From: Phaeocystidibacter luteus
GTDB taxonomy: Bacteria; Bacteroidota; Bacteroidia; Flavobacteriales; Schleiferiaceae
Length of the DNA stretch: 64,000 nt
Assembly (NCBI RefSeq): GCF_008933115.1
Contig: NZ_WBVO01000002.1
Coordinates: 186,001 to 250,000, forward strand
Direction of reading: 5' to 3'
A model generated the notes under the pieces. It saw only the letters and a program-made list of their open reading frames with translations. It made no database searches and had not been told where the DNA came from. Each line of letters starts with the position of its first letter. Position 1 is the stretch's first letter. A program made the position numbers and the translations under genes. Shown here one piece after another: positions 33,266-41,398 of this stretch.

Positions 33266-33341
33266 GGATTGTCCTCCTTTTTAGTCGGACAAAAGGTTCC
33301 CAGCCTAGCGGCTGTGAAAGGATTGCAGCATGCGCTGCAAA
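33266..33341 (+). repeat. Three-hairpin palindromic element, copy B
   Basis: GGAT directly follows the TAA stop. Hairpin 1 is TTGTCC/GGACAA (33269-33292), spacer AAAGGTT, hairpin 2 CAGCC-TAGC-GGCTG (33301-33314), spacer AAAGGAT (33317-33323), hairpin 3 TTGCAGC-ATGC-GCTGCAA (33323-33340), then A-rich. It matches the order and spacers of copy A at 878-956, but not its stems. Confidence 0.6.
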
Positions 33342-33376
33342 AGAAGCCTTGTATTTTCGAGAGCGGAAGTATATTG

Positions 33377-33477
33377 CCTCAAGCCTCAAGCCTCAAGCCT
33401 CAAGCCTCAAGCCTCAAGCCTCAAGCCTCAAGCCTCAAGCCTCAAGCCTCAAGCCTCAAGCCTCAAGCCTCAAGCCT
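33377..33477 (+). repeat. Perfect heptamer array, CCTCAAG x 14
   Basis: Fourteen uninterrupted CCTCAAG units (33377-33474) plus a partial CCT. With a 7-bp period all frames stay open through it, which gives a false coding look. It lies between DUF502 and dnaG; such perfect arrays are prone to slippage. Confidence 0.95.
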
Positions 33478-33491
33478 TAGACTTTACGTCC

Positions 33492-33531
33492 AGTCTAACC
33501 CTCCAACCCTCTCACCCTCCAACCCTCTAAA
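33492..33531 (+). repeat. Octamer repeat array, 5 units, toward dnaG
   Basis: AGTCTAAC, CCTCCAAC, CCTCTCAC, CCTCCAAC, CCTCTAAA. It is the same family as the arrays near glyQS and trmB, 17 bases before the dnaG ATG, on the same strand as dnaG. Confidence 0.8.
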
Positions 33532-33548
33532 TTGTTACCTTAGCCCCC

Positions 33549-35534
33549 ATGAGCCGCATCTCCCAAGACACCATAAATAAAATCTTCGACGCCATTCGAA
33601 TTGAAGAGGTTATTGGGGAGTTTGTGCAGCTCAAAAAATCTGGGAGTTCCATGAAAGGGCTGAGTCCTTTTACGACCGAGAAAACCCCGAGTTTTATCGT
33701 TTCTCCCGCTAAACAGATTTTTAAAGATTTCTCTTCTGGTAAGGGTGGTACGGCCGTGACATTCCTGATGGAGCACGAGCACTTTACCTATCCAGAAGCG
33801 TTGCGCTGGCTCGCGCGCAAGTACAACGTGGAAATTGAAGAGGATGAAGTTACCGATGAACAGCGCGAAGCAGCTTCGGAACGCGAAAGCTTGTATGTCG
33901 TTTCAGAATACGCCCAGAAATATTTTGAGGACAGACTCTGGAACTCTGAAGAAGGGAAGAACATCGGACTAAGCTATTTCAAAGAGCGCGGATTCACGGA
34001 AGAGACCATCAAGAATTTCCATCTCGGGTACTCGCCAGATGGACGCGGAATCTTTAGTGATGAGGCGATTTCGAAAGGGTACGCAGAAGAGTTTCTCGTC
34101 AAAAGCGGTTTGTCCATCAAACGTGACTCGGGTGAGTTGCTAGACCGATTTTGGGGTAGGGTAATTTTCCCTATTCATAGTCTTTCTGGCAGAACGCTAG
34201 GCTTCGGGGCGAGAACACTTAGAAACGACAAGAAAACCGCAAAGTATCTCAACTCTCCAGAGAGTGAGATTTACCATAAGAGCAAGATCCTCTACGGCCT
34301 TTATCAGTCGAAAGGCGAGATCGTAAAAAAGGATAAGTGCCTACTCGTTGAAGGGTACACCGATGTTATTTCTCTCACTCAGGCGGGAATCAAGAATGTT
34401 GTAGCTAGCTCTGGTACGGCACTTACTGTGGAGCAGATTAGGCTCATTCGAAGGCTGACGAACAACGTTACGATACTTTATGACGGCGACGCGGCCGGTA
34501 TTAAAGCATCATTCCGCGGAATTGACCTAATTCTCGAAGAAGGTTTAAACGTTCGCGTGCTCCTTTTCCCTGATGGAGAGGATCCGGATAGTTTCGCTCG
34601 CAAACATCCTCAACATGAACTTGAAGATTACCTGAAGGAGGAAGAGACCGACTTCATCAGCTTCAAGGCTAAAATGTTGATGGCTGATAGCAAGAACGAC
34701 CCTATCGCCAAGGCGAATGTGATTCGAGATATTGTAGAGAGCATTGCTCTGATACCTGACGAAATTTCTCGCGATATCTACCTGCGTACATGTGCGCAAA
34801 TTATGGAGATGGAAGAGAAAGTTCTCTACGCAGAACTCGCTCAACTTCGCAAAAAGCATCTCGACGATAAGGCAAAGCGTTCTCGCACCGAGCAGCGACG
34901 CATGGAAGTCGTTCGTCCGGAAGTGGCGCCGCCTGAGTCGCTTACCGCTACGGAGGAAGCCTTTCTCTCAGATGCTCAAGATAGCCTTCACTACAAGCAA
35001 GAAGAGGCCATCATTTGGATTTTGCTGAATCACGCGGAAGATATCATCCGGTATGACGAAGATCCAGAAGACCCTAAGAACAAAGAGAAGATAGAAGAGC
35101 CGGCCGGGATCTTTATTCTAGAGGAATTGATGGACGATGGATTTACCTTCGAGAATGCCATCTTCCAAACGGTATACGATCAGGTGCTCGAGGCTTATAA
35201 GAATGAGGATCCTATTCCTACCGGGAAGGACTTTGCCAGATCCGAAGATCAACGTATTTCGTCAATGTCGACGGATTTGATGACCGAACGATACGCCCTG
35301 AGTGACTGGAGGAGAAAAGAAGTTTTCATAACGGATCGATCGGTGCATTTGTCGAAGTTTACCATCGAGGCTGTACTTCGATTCAAGGCCTGCAAGGTTG
35401 AAAAGTTAATTGCTGACGTAAAGGATCAACTCAAGGAACACACCTTAGAGGATTCTCGTGATGCTTTGGACCGAATTCAGAAGTACACTAAGATGCGCAA
35501 CAAAATCAATCTCCAACTAAACCGAGTGATTTGA
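33549..35534 (+). CDS. dnaG: DNA primase
   Basis: Synthesises RNA primers for replication. The 661-residue enzyme has the usual order: zinc-binding-type N-terminus (1-100), Toprim core (about 255-345, LLVEGYTDVISL, YDGDAAGIKA) and C-terminal helicase-interacting domain. In the N-terminal domain the normal zinc ligands are missing: CPFH is SPFT and CxxC is DFSS in FKDFSSGKGGTAVTF. This appears in other Bacteroidota primases I know. The box TACCTTAG ends five bases before the ATG. The stop overlaps the next start. Confidence 0.96.
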   Translation: MSRISQDTINKIFDAIRIEEVIGEFVQLKKSGSSMKGLSPFTTEKTPSFIVSPAKQIFKDFSSGKGGTAVTFLMEHEHFTYPEALRWLARKYNVEIEEDEVTDEQREAASERESLYVVSEYAQKYFEDRLWNSEEGKNIGLSYFKERGFTEETIKNFHLGYSPDGRGIFSDEAISKGYAEEFLVKSGLSIKRDSGELLDRFWGRVIFPIHSLSGRTLGFGARTLRNDKKTAKYLNSPESEIYHKSKILYGLYQSKGEIVKKDKCLLVEGYTDVISLTQAGIKNVVASSGTALTVEQIRLIRRLTNNVTILYDGDAAGIKASFRGIDLILEEGLNVRVLLFPDGEDPDSFARKHPQHELEDYLKEEETDFISFKAKMLMADSKNDPIAKANVIRDIVESIALIPDEISRDIYLRTCAQIMEMEEKVLYAELAQLRKKHLDDKAKRSRTEQRRMEVVRPEVAPPESLTATEEAFLSDAQDSLHYKQEEAIIWILLNHAEDIIRYDEDPEDPKNKEKIEEPAGIFILEELMDDGFTFENAIFQTVYDQVLEAYKNEDPIPTGKDFARSEDQRISSMSTDLMTERYALSDWRRKEVFITDRSVHLSKFTIEAVLRFKACKVEKLIADVKDQLKEHTLEDSRDALDRIQKYTKMRNKINLQLNRVI

Positions 35535-36223
35535 ATCCAATTGTACTCCTTCACGGCGCTCTTGGGGCAGGTTCACAACTGGAGCCTATTGCTCGGGAAA
35601 TTCGACAACAAACAAGCAGAGAGGTTTTTGCGTACGAATGTCCGGGGCATGGCGGACAAGACGTGCCAGAGGAAGGGTTTGAAATGGGCACTTTAGCCGC
35701 TCATTTCGGCAAATGGCTTGGTGAGAACAATATTTTGGGAGCTGACGTCTTTGGCTACAGTATGGGAGGGTACATTGCCCTTCTCACTGTTCGTACACAT
35801 CCGGAGAGAATTCGTCACATCTTGACCCTGGGGACCAAGTTTGATTGGTCTGTGGAAGGAGCTAAGAGGGAAATGAGATACCTCGATCCAGCGTTGTTGG
35901 AGGAGAAGGTACCAAAGTATGCGGCTCATTTACAGTCGCTGCATGGTGGAGCCTGGAAGGATGTTTTAAGTGCTACGTCTCAACTCATGACCACACTAGG
36001 CGCGAATCCGTTGCTCAATGAGCACAACCTTCAGTTCATTCAACATCCGGTAGTTATCACTCGCGGCAGTGAAGACAAGATGGTCAGTCGAGAGGAGTCT
36101 GAGAGCGTTAGCCTTTCACTCGTCGATGCCCGATATGAAGAAATAGAAGGTTGGGAGCATCCGCTGGAGAAGTTGGAGCCTGAAGCAGTTTCGAGATTAG
36201 TGACTCGAGTATTCGGAAGATAA
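35531..36223 (+). CDS. Alpha/beta hydrolase
   Basis: A 230-residue alpha/beta-hydrolase starting at TTG 35531, whose bases overlap the dnaG stop (TTGA). Motifs are the oxyanion-loop VLLHGALGAGSQ, nucleophile elbow DVFGYSMGGYIAL (Ser), acid SEDKMV (Asp) and late His in IEGWEHPLEKLE. All catalytic elements are present. The substrate is unknown. Co-transcription with dnaG is likely from the overlap. Confidence 0.85.
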   Translation: MNPIVLLHGALGAGSQLEPIAREIRQQTSREVFAYECPGHGGQDVPEEGFEMGTLAAHFGKWLGENNILGADVFGYSMGGYIALLTVRTHPERIRHILTLGTKFDWSVEGAKREMRYLDPALLEEKVPKYAAHLQSLHGGAWKDVLSATSQLMTTLGANPLLNEHNLQFIQHPVVITRGSEDKMVSREESESVSLSLVDARYEEIEGWEHPLEKLEPEAVSRLVTRVFGR

Positions 36224-36231
36224 ATTCTGAA

Positions 36232-37047
36232 TCACTTACTCATTAGCGAATAATCCAAACCGAAGTACATTCCTGACGCTGAAAGGACATTGCCTTCCAA
36301 ACTGACTGGACTAATTATCACTGAATTCAATGGATTTCCGACCTGACCACCAGCTAATTCAACAGGGTCAAGGGGAAGTACCATTATTCCGAGATACGAG
36401 GCTTCAGCTGTTCGAAAATTCTGGAATTCAAATTGAGGTAATTCTAGTATGTGGTCGGATCTGTTGCCTGTTCTGTCATGTACAGCCAACACATCAATTT
36501 CATAGAAGACTTGAGCAGAGAATATAGAATCGGGGTTGGTGAGTGGTAAGGAATCCTGTATGTTGATCCATGCAATTCTATACCTCGTTAAATCCGAATC
36601 GTTGGTTTCAATTTTTTTCACATCATGGAGGATCAGAGTCTTCCACTTACATGTGTCTCCAGTTGGAATGAAATACCCTAGCTGGCCAAGGTCAGGGGAG
36701 AATTCAATCCTCGGCCTCTTGGCTGCTGATTTATATTCTCGCAGAGCACCCTCGGAATACACCTCCACCTCCAGGAGATCATGATGCATTTTGATCATTT
36801 CAAGTGTGTCAGGGAGTAATTCATTTTTTGATAAACGTAAGGAGTGATAACCACAAGATATTATCGCCAAATCAAAAAGGCATCTTTTCCCAGAAGTGCT
36901 CTGGGTGAAGGTCAAATCTGATATAGAATCAGCGATGATTATAACATAATCACTCACTTGTTCTTTCGCCATACGGTCATATAGCACTACCTGACATTGT
37001 GCAATGCCAGGTAGTGCTATGAGTAGATATATTACTAGTTTGGACAT
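36232..37047 (-). CDS. Exported protein of unknown function
   Basis: The start is ATG 37047 (MSKLVIYLLIALPGIAQC), a clear signal peptide; the longer frame would extend into the upstream gene. The mature 250 residues contain few Cys and mixed beta-type sequence, including PRIEFSPDLGQLGYFIP and a C-terminal NVLSASGMYFGLDYSLMSK. A short carboxypeptidase-regulatory-like beginning (VVLYDRMAKEQVSDYVIII, then SLRLSKNELLPDTLEMIKM) resembles other Bacteroidota envelope proteins. No family recognised. It overlaps the upstream lipoprotein gene by 13 bases. Confidence 0.5.
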   Translation of the reverse strand: MSKLVIYLLIALPGIAQCQVVLYDRMAKEQVSDYVIIIADSISDLTFTQSTSGKRCLFDLAIISCGYHSLRLSKNELLPDTLEMIKMHHDLLEVEVYSEGALREYKSAAKRPRIEFSPDLGQLGYFIPTGDTCKWKTLILHDVKKIETNDSDLTRYRIAWINIQDSLPLTNPDSIFSAQVFYEIDVLAVHDRTGNRSDHILELPQFEFQNFRTAEASYLGIMVLPLDPVELAGGQVGNPLNSVIISPVSLEGNVLSASGMYFGLDYSLMSK

Positions 37048-37664
37048 GGCTCCGTATTGTAAGAGTGTTCTCCCCACAACCAGTGATCGTACCAATAGAG
37101 TCGGAAGTTCATAGCGGGATGATCATTGCATGGACCATGTTCTCTATCTCCCCAAAAATTTCTTACGAACCAGTCACCAACGTCAGAAAGCCACCCGTCC
37201 GTTTTTCCTGAAAGCGGGTATGTGTTCTCAAACATATCCATCAAGCGTTGCTTCCATAAAGGATCATCAACAAAAATTCGTGTATTCGTGCCAAGGGCCA
37301 AAACAAGGTCTGCCGAACACTCAACGCTAACTATTCCCTTGGAAGTACTTCTGACTCTAAGGTATCCAGTGGCTAATACTTCGGTTGATTCTGCATCAAA
37401 CCCTGTATGCTCGAAAGGACCAAGGATAATAGTAGATACTTCTTCTGCTAAATAAACTTCATCCTTGACTTCAGATGGAATTTCAAATTCCAGCATCGAA
37501 GTCAGAGATAGATTCTCGAAATGTCTGTCAGAAGGAATCTGTTCATTAATGGTGTTCTCACCACACCTGACAAAAAGAAAACTGACGCTCACTGCTAAAA
37601 TCAGTGAAGTACAATTTGGAGGTATAAATCTCCATGAAAAGCTGAGAAAAGTTTTACCTGTCAT
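37035..37664 (-). CDS. Lipoprotein of unknown function
   Basis: The start is ATG 37664 (MTGKTFLSFSW); the upstream in-frame GTG at 37685 is possible. An unusually long signal region leads to the lipobox SFLFVRC. The mature part has a strongly aromatic C-terminus with two Cys (GPCNDHP, EPCPN) and many Trp (NFRLYWYDHWLWGEHSY). I recognise no family. It is transcribed with the following exported protein; the 309-base gap upstream (37665-37973) shows no gene. Confidence 0.5.
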   Translation of the reverse strand: MTGKTFLSFSWRFIPPNCTSLILAVSVSFLFVRCGENTINEQIPSDRHFENLSLTSMLEFEIPSEVKDEVYLAEEVSTIILGPFEHTGFDAESTEVLATGYLRVRSTSKGIVSVECSADLVLALGTNTRIFVDDPLWKQRLMDMFENTYPLSGKTDGWLSDVGDWFVRNFWGDREHGPCNDHPAMNFRLYWYDHWLWGEHSYNTEPCPN

Positions 37665-37973
37665 AACAAGTAGTTTTAAAATCACCCATTTCGTATAGGC
37701 ACCGATTCAGAATTGTTCCGAATGCTATATGGACTAAAGTCACTTCAACTTTGGTCTAGGCCTAAACAGCTGTAACTGGGTGGTCAACTAGTGTAGTGTG
37801 ACAGGCTGTTTGCTCAAATATCAAGCACTATTTTTGAATTGGTCCTGATTTCAAAAAAATATTTTGAGATGAATCCAACCGAATGGGAATTTGATTGGAA
37901 ATTGAGCGTGCTAGTACGTATTTGTTCTTCATTGGAGATGATTTGAGTATTGAAACTCATGCTCTAATTGGTA

Positions 37974-38183
37974 CTATTCCAATTCTTCAATAAAGAATCC
38001 CTCATTATTGAAGCACGTGGTGAGCAATGTCGTATCGAGCTCATCGCACACGATTCTCAAGATTTTATCCCTATCCTCCAAGTCAAAACTCCATGAGCTA
38101 CCGCTAAGAACGCCGTCCAAAAGTTGATTGACATGTTCTAGAGTATTCTCTTCTACAGAAGTTTTAAAGACGTAAACATTCAT
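37974..38183 (-). CDS. Small protein (69 residues), HMA-like
   Basis: The start is ATG 38183, overlapping the DUF3817 stop (ATGA); the longer frame would lie within DUF3817. The product MNVYVFKTSVEENTLEHVNQLL has the beta-alpha-beta-beta-alpha-beta size of small HMA-like domains but lacks the CxxC metal motif; single Cys are at RIVCDEL and LTTCFNN. Probably co-translated with the two membrane genes upstream. Function unknown. Confidence 0.55.
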   Translation of the reverse strand: MNVYVFKTSVEENTLEHVNQLLDGVLSGSSWSFDLEDRDKILRIVCDELDTTLLTTCFNNEGFFIEELE

Positions 38184-38500
38184 GATTCGCTCTTTAAGTG
38201 AATAGGTCTCAGAATCTTTCTGTCGATGTAAAACGTCCCAAAAGGAATTATGCACGCAATCATCACCTTGAATGTTGTGCTTCTGAATTTCCATCGATAC
38301 TCGGTGGCAACACCAATAGTGTTCAGAATGAACAGAACGAAAAGTGCGCCGTGAATAGGTCCTAAAATTTTCGATAGTTCATCCATCGAAAAGAGGTGCT
38401 TCAAAGGAACGGCTACAAAGACAAGAACTATCAATGAAGTCCCCTCCAGAAATGCCAACATGCGAAGGCGTCCAATATTTGAGTTGAAGTATCGTCTCAT
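38180..38500 (-). CDS. DUF3817 membrane protein
   Basis: A 106-residue protein with three TM helices, starting at ATG 38500 on the last base of the upstream stop (TAATG). DUF3817 (TIGR03954) features are RLRMLAFLEGTSLIVLVFVAVPLKHL, split by a helix turn, then GPIHGALFVLFI and a late IPFGTFYIDRKIL. Family function unknown. It sits in a three-gene unit with a frameshifted 4-TM gene and a small protein. Confidence 0.8.
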   Translation of the reverse strand: MRRYFNSNIGRLRMLAFLEGTSLIVLVFVAVPLKHLFSMDELSKILGPIHGALFVLFILNTIGVATEYRWKFRSTTFKVMIACIIPFGTFYIDRKILRPIHLKSES

Positions 38501-38963
38501 TAGAAGGGTCGGATTAAGGGTCGGTTTGCCAAGGGTGAGAAGGGCCAAGGAATAGCGATCAGAATGATCATTAAACCAACTGAATACCAAAGCAGCATGG
38601 TTTTGAACTTATCTAAGTCTTGATTCTGTCTTTTCGCTTTTGCTGAGCCGATGGTTATCGTCACTATCGCTAGAATCATCAACGAAATATGAACAACCCC
38701 GTAGAACGTTGGGTCCCAGTTTGTGGAACTTTCCGTTTTGTTGTTAAAGAAATAGGAAACGATGGGACTTTTCAAATACAGAAGAATACCAATGATGAGC
38801 TGAATGTGCGCTATAGTCGCCGTCCTGTGACGAAGCTTGTTATCCGATTTCGAGAATCTCTTTTTATATAGAATACCGCGATGGAAATTGTGATAGAAAG
38901 CAATAGGGCAACAAGGACAAGCCATCTAAATAAGGAATGTAAGGGTAAGGCAAATGCATACAT
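38500..38963 (-). pseudogene. 4-TM membrane protein with an apparent -1 frameshift
   Basis: Two frames together make one expected protein. The first starts at ATG 38963 (MYAFALPLHSLFRWLVLVAL), 22 bases after an exact TAACTTTG promoter box, and carries TM1 up to FYIKR. The second carries the rest (KLRHRTATIAHIQLIIGILL, YLKSPIVSYFF, KFKTMLLWYSVGLMIILI), but its own first ATG at 38925 directly follows an in-frame stop and gives a non-hydrophobic, Cys-rich start. The frames join near the A5 run at 38861-38865. This could be a real mutation, a sequence error, or programmed frameshifting. Confidence 0.65.
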
Positions 38964-38985
38964 ACTCTGTGTCGTTTGAGAGGTG

Positions 38986-38993
38986 CAAAGTTA
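38986..38993 (-). promoter_or_regulatory. -7 box TAACTTTG of the 4-TM/DUF3817 unit
   Basis: Exact TAnnTTTG on the minus strand, 22 bases before ATG 38963. It supports the upstream start of the frameshifted gene. Confidence 0.6.
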
Positions 38994-39034
38994 GATTCAC
39001 CTAAATTCAACACATGGTATCAATCATTCCATTA

Positions 39035-39949
39035 CTAGGACTTTTCAATCATTTTTCTGAATTCAGATGGGGCAATGCCTTCCTTCTTTTTAAAGAATCT
39101 TGTAAAGTATGAAGGGTCTGAGAATCCCATCTCAAATGAGATTTCACTTATAGAAAGATCAGATTGATATAGGAGGTATTTACTTTCGATCATTTTCACC
39201 TCATCGATGAGTTGGGAGGCCGAATTTGTGGTAATCGCCTTCACTGCCTTGTTTAGGTGGTTCGGGCTGAGGTTCATCAACTCGGCGAAATCAGACACCT
39301 TCAAGTTCTTCTGTGCGTGAGTGTGAGCAAGGGATTTCAGCTTAGAAACAATACGAATGAAGCTGTTACGCTCCTTATAGCTGTTCAATCCAAATAACAC
39401 GTTTAACTCGGAGAGTAGTGCGTATAAATACGATTGAATGATTTGTGGATTGGGTTTGTCAACACTCCTAAACTCACGTACAAGTCTTTCAAATACGTTA
39501 TCTACGGCACCTTTTGAGTGATGATCAACGTTAACAACCGAAGGATGTCCCACCTCCAAGAATTCGAACTCCGATACAAGCGAGCGGTTTCCAAATCGTC
39601 CTTCGAGAAGGTCTGGATGAAAGTGACAAGTAAAGCCTTTATTTTTTGTGATGATATGCTCGACCGAGAACACAGTTCCAGCCTGAATGACCAAAACGTT
39701 GCCCGCCTCAACTGTGTACTCTTCGAAGCCAATTTTCGTTTTGTACGATCCTTCAGTGATGTAAATTATCGTGTGGCTTTCTTCCCTTGAAGGTTTAATG
39801 GGTTTAAGCACACCTTCGATGAGATCTTCTACGCGCAAACAGAAGAAATCAACAATACTCTTCTCAAATAACCTATTCAGTTCAGGGTCATCATTGAGAT
39901 ATTCTTTCCTGAAATCCTCAGACTTATATGTTTTGATGGATGGTTTCAT
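39035..39949 (-). CDS. AraC-family transcriptional regulator
   Basis: A 304-residue regulator: an N-terminal cupin-like sensing domain (about 20-150, HTIIYITEGSYKTKIGF, AGNVLVIQAGTVFSVEH) and a C-terminal double helix-turn-helix (about 205-300) with LKVSDFAELMNLSPNHLNK and the signature ISEISFEMGFSDPSYFTRFF. It may respond to a small molecule. Its neighbours are an aldehyde dehydrogenase gene and the 4-TM unit; which it controls is not visible. Confidence 0.93.
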   Translation of the reverse strand: MKPSIKTYKSEDFRKEYLNDDPELNRLFEKSIVDFFCLRVEDLIEGVLKPIKPSREESHTIIYITEGSYKTKIGFEEYTVEAGNVLVIQAGTVFSVEHIITKNKGFTCHFHPDLLEGRFGNRSLVSEFEFLEVGHPSVVNVDHHSKGAVDNVFERLVREFRSVDKPNPQIIQSYLYALLSELNVLFGLNSYKERNSFIRIVSKLKSLAHTHAQKNLKVSDFAELMNLSPNHLNKAVKAITTNSASQLIDEVKMIESKYLLYQSDLSISEISFEMGFSDPSYFTRFFKKKEGIAPSEFRKMIEKS

Positions 39950-40009
39950 TCAAGGGGGACCCAATCCAGTATTGAGGTTTCCCAATATATGAATCTTGAG
40001 TAGGAGGTG

Positions 40010-41395
40010 CTAGAACAACTTCCGCAACACCTTCAATGACCATTCCGTATACGGCGCATATTTGAATCCTGGGTCAAACCACATTCCTGAGCTAACCATC
40101 GCTTTCTGATGTGAGAATGCGTCAAACCCAAATTTGCCATGGTAATTACCCTGACCCGAGTTTCTAACCCCGCCAAATGGTATCTCACTACTCGTGAATT
40201 GAACAACGGCATTGTTCACACTTCCTCCACCAAAGCTCAAATCTCGAATGATTCCCTTTTGTAATTTCTTCGATTTCGTGAAGACGTACAGCGAAAGTGG
40301 GTCAGGATTTCTCCTAACCGTATCGATAATCTCTTCGTAGCTGTTGTATTCGATAACGGGTAGTATCGGGCCGAAAATTTCTTCCCTCATGATCCGTGAA
40401 TCCAACGATACATTGGTAAGTAGGGTGGGTTCTATTCTTCGATTAGACGCATCGTGTTTTCCTCCAATCGCAATGTCACCATCACGCATGAGCTCCGTCA
40501 GTCGCGAAAAAGCTCTATCATGGATGATACTAGCCAAATCAGCAGATTGCATAGGATTCTCGCCATAGCTCTTCTTTAACTCCTCCGACATCACCACAAG
40601 AAAATTCTCTTTTGCCGATTTTTCAATCAAGATGTAGTCTGGCGCCACGCAGGTCTGACCAGCATTCAAGAATTTGGCTAAGATGATGCGCCTCACCGTC
40701 GTTCTCATGGGGGTTGTCCCATCAATTATAGCTGGACTCTTACCTCCGAGTTCGAGCACGCAAGGAACTAAATCTTCGGCTGCCCTCTTGGCGATAATCT
40801 TGCCCACGGCCGGCGAGCCTGTAAAGAATACGTGCTGCGGACGATAGGCGTCGAACACCTCGGGTACGACCTTTTCTCCTTCACCTTGAACAACGGCGAC
40901 ATATTCCTTTGGGAAGATCTTTGTGATGAGCTTCTCAACAACTTTTGCCGTTGCCGGGGTAAGCTCCGAAGGTTTTACCAAAGCTGTATTTCCTGCGCCC
41001 AGGCACGCTATCAAGGGTTCGAAAACGAGTTGGAATGGATAGTTCCAGGGAGCAATGATGAAACATCTACCCATCGGCTCGCTGTAAATCTTACTTCGGC
41101 TGGGGAAAAGGGGAAGAGGAGAAGGGACGGATTTCGGACGAACCCAGCGTTTCAAGTGCTTCGTGAAATGGTCAATTTCTGAATAGAGCAATCCGATTTC
41201 AGACGTCCAAGTTTCCCACTTTGGCTTGCTAAAGTCGCTTTTCAAGGCGGCGATAATCTCTTCTTCCATCTCCTGAATTCCCCGCTTTAAGGCTTTCAGG
41301 TATTTTAGTCTGAATCTATAATCACGCGTGGCATTCGATTGGAAAAAGGCCGTTTGTAAGTCCTTTATTTCTTCAAGCTCATTTGCATTCATCAT
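40010..41395 (-). CDS. Aldehyde dehydrogenase family protein
   Basis: A 461-residue class 3-like aldehyde dehydrogenase oxidising aldehydes to acids with NAD(P)+. Catalytic Cys lies in NAGQTCVAPDYILI, the general base Glu in CVLELGGKSPAII, and the cofactor loop in FTGSPAVGKIIAKRA. The family motif IIAPWNYPFQLVFEPL is present. The C-terminal GSVNNAVVQFTSSEIPFGG and a hydrophobic tail resemble fatty-aldehyde dehydrogenases. It follows the AlkD-like gene by three bases. Confidence 0.94.
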   Translation of the reverse strand: MMNANELEEIKDLQTAFFQSNATRDYRFRLKYLKALKRGIQEMEEEIIAALKSDFSKPKWETWTSEIGLLYSEIDHFTKHLKRWVRPKSVPSPLPLFPSRSKIYSEPMGRCFIIAPWNYPFQLVFEPLIACLGAGNTALVKPSELTPATAKVVEKLITKIFPKEYVAVVQGEGEKVVPEVFDAYRPQHVFFTGSPAVGKIIAKRAAEDLVPCVLELGGKSPAIIDGTTPMRTTVRRIILAKFLNAGQTCVAPDYILIEKSAKENFLVVMSEELKKSYGENPMQSADLASIIHDRAFSRLTELMRDGDIAIGGKHDASNRRIEPTLLTNVSLDSRIMREEIFGPILPVIEYNSYEEIIDTVRRNPDPLSLYVFTKSKKLQKGIIRDLSFGGGSVNNAVVQFTSSEIPFGGVRNSGQGNYHGKFGFDAFSHQKAMVSSGMWFDPGFKYAPYTEWSLKVLRKLF

Positions 41396-41398
41396 CTT

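Noticed and set aside
33330-33530. Open frames through the heptamer array giving PQASSLK-type repeat proteins
   Set aside because: A 7-bp period keeps every frame open, so the frames are a by-product of the DNA repeat; there is no promoter, signal or independent sequence support.
33377-33531. Possible CRISPR array
   Set aside because: Units are 7 or 8 bp with no spacers and there are no cas genes in the window.
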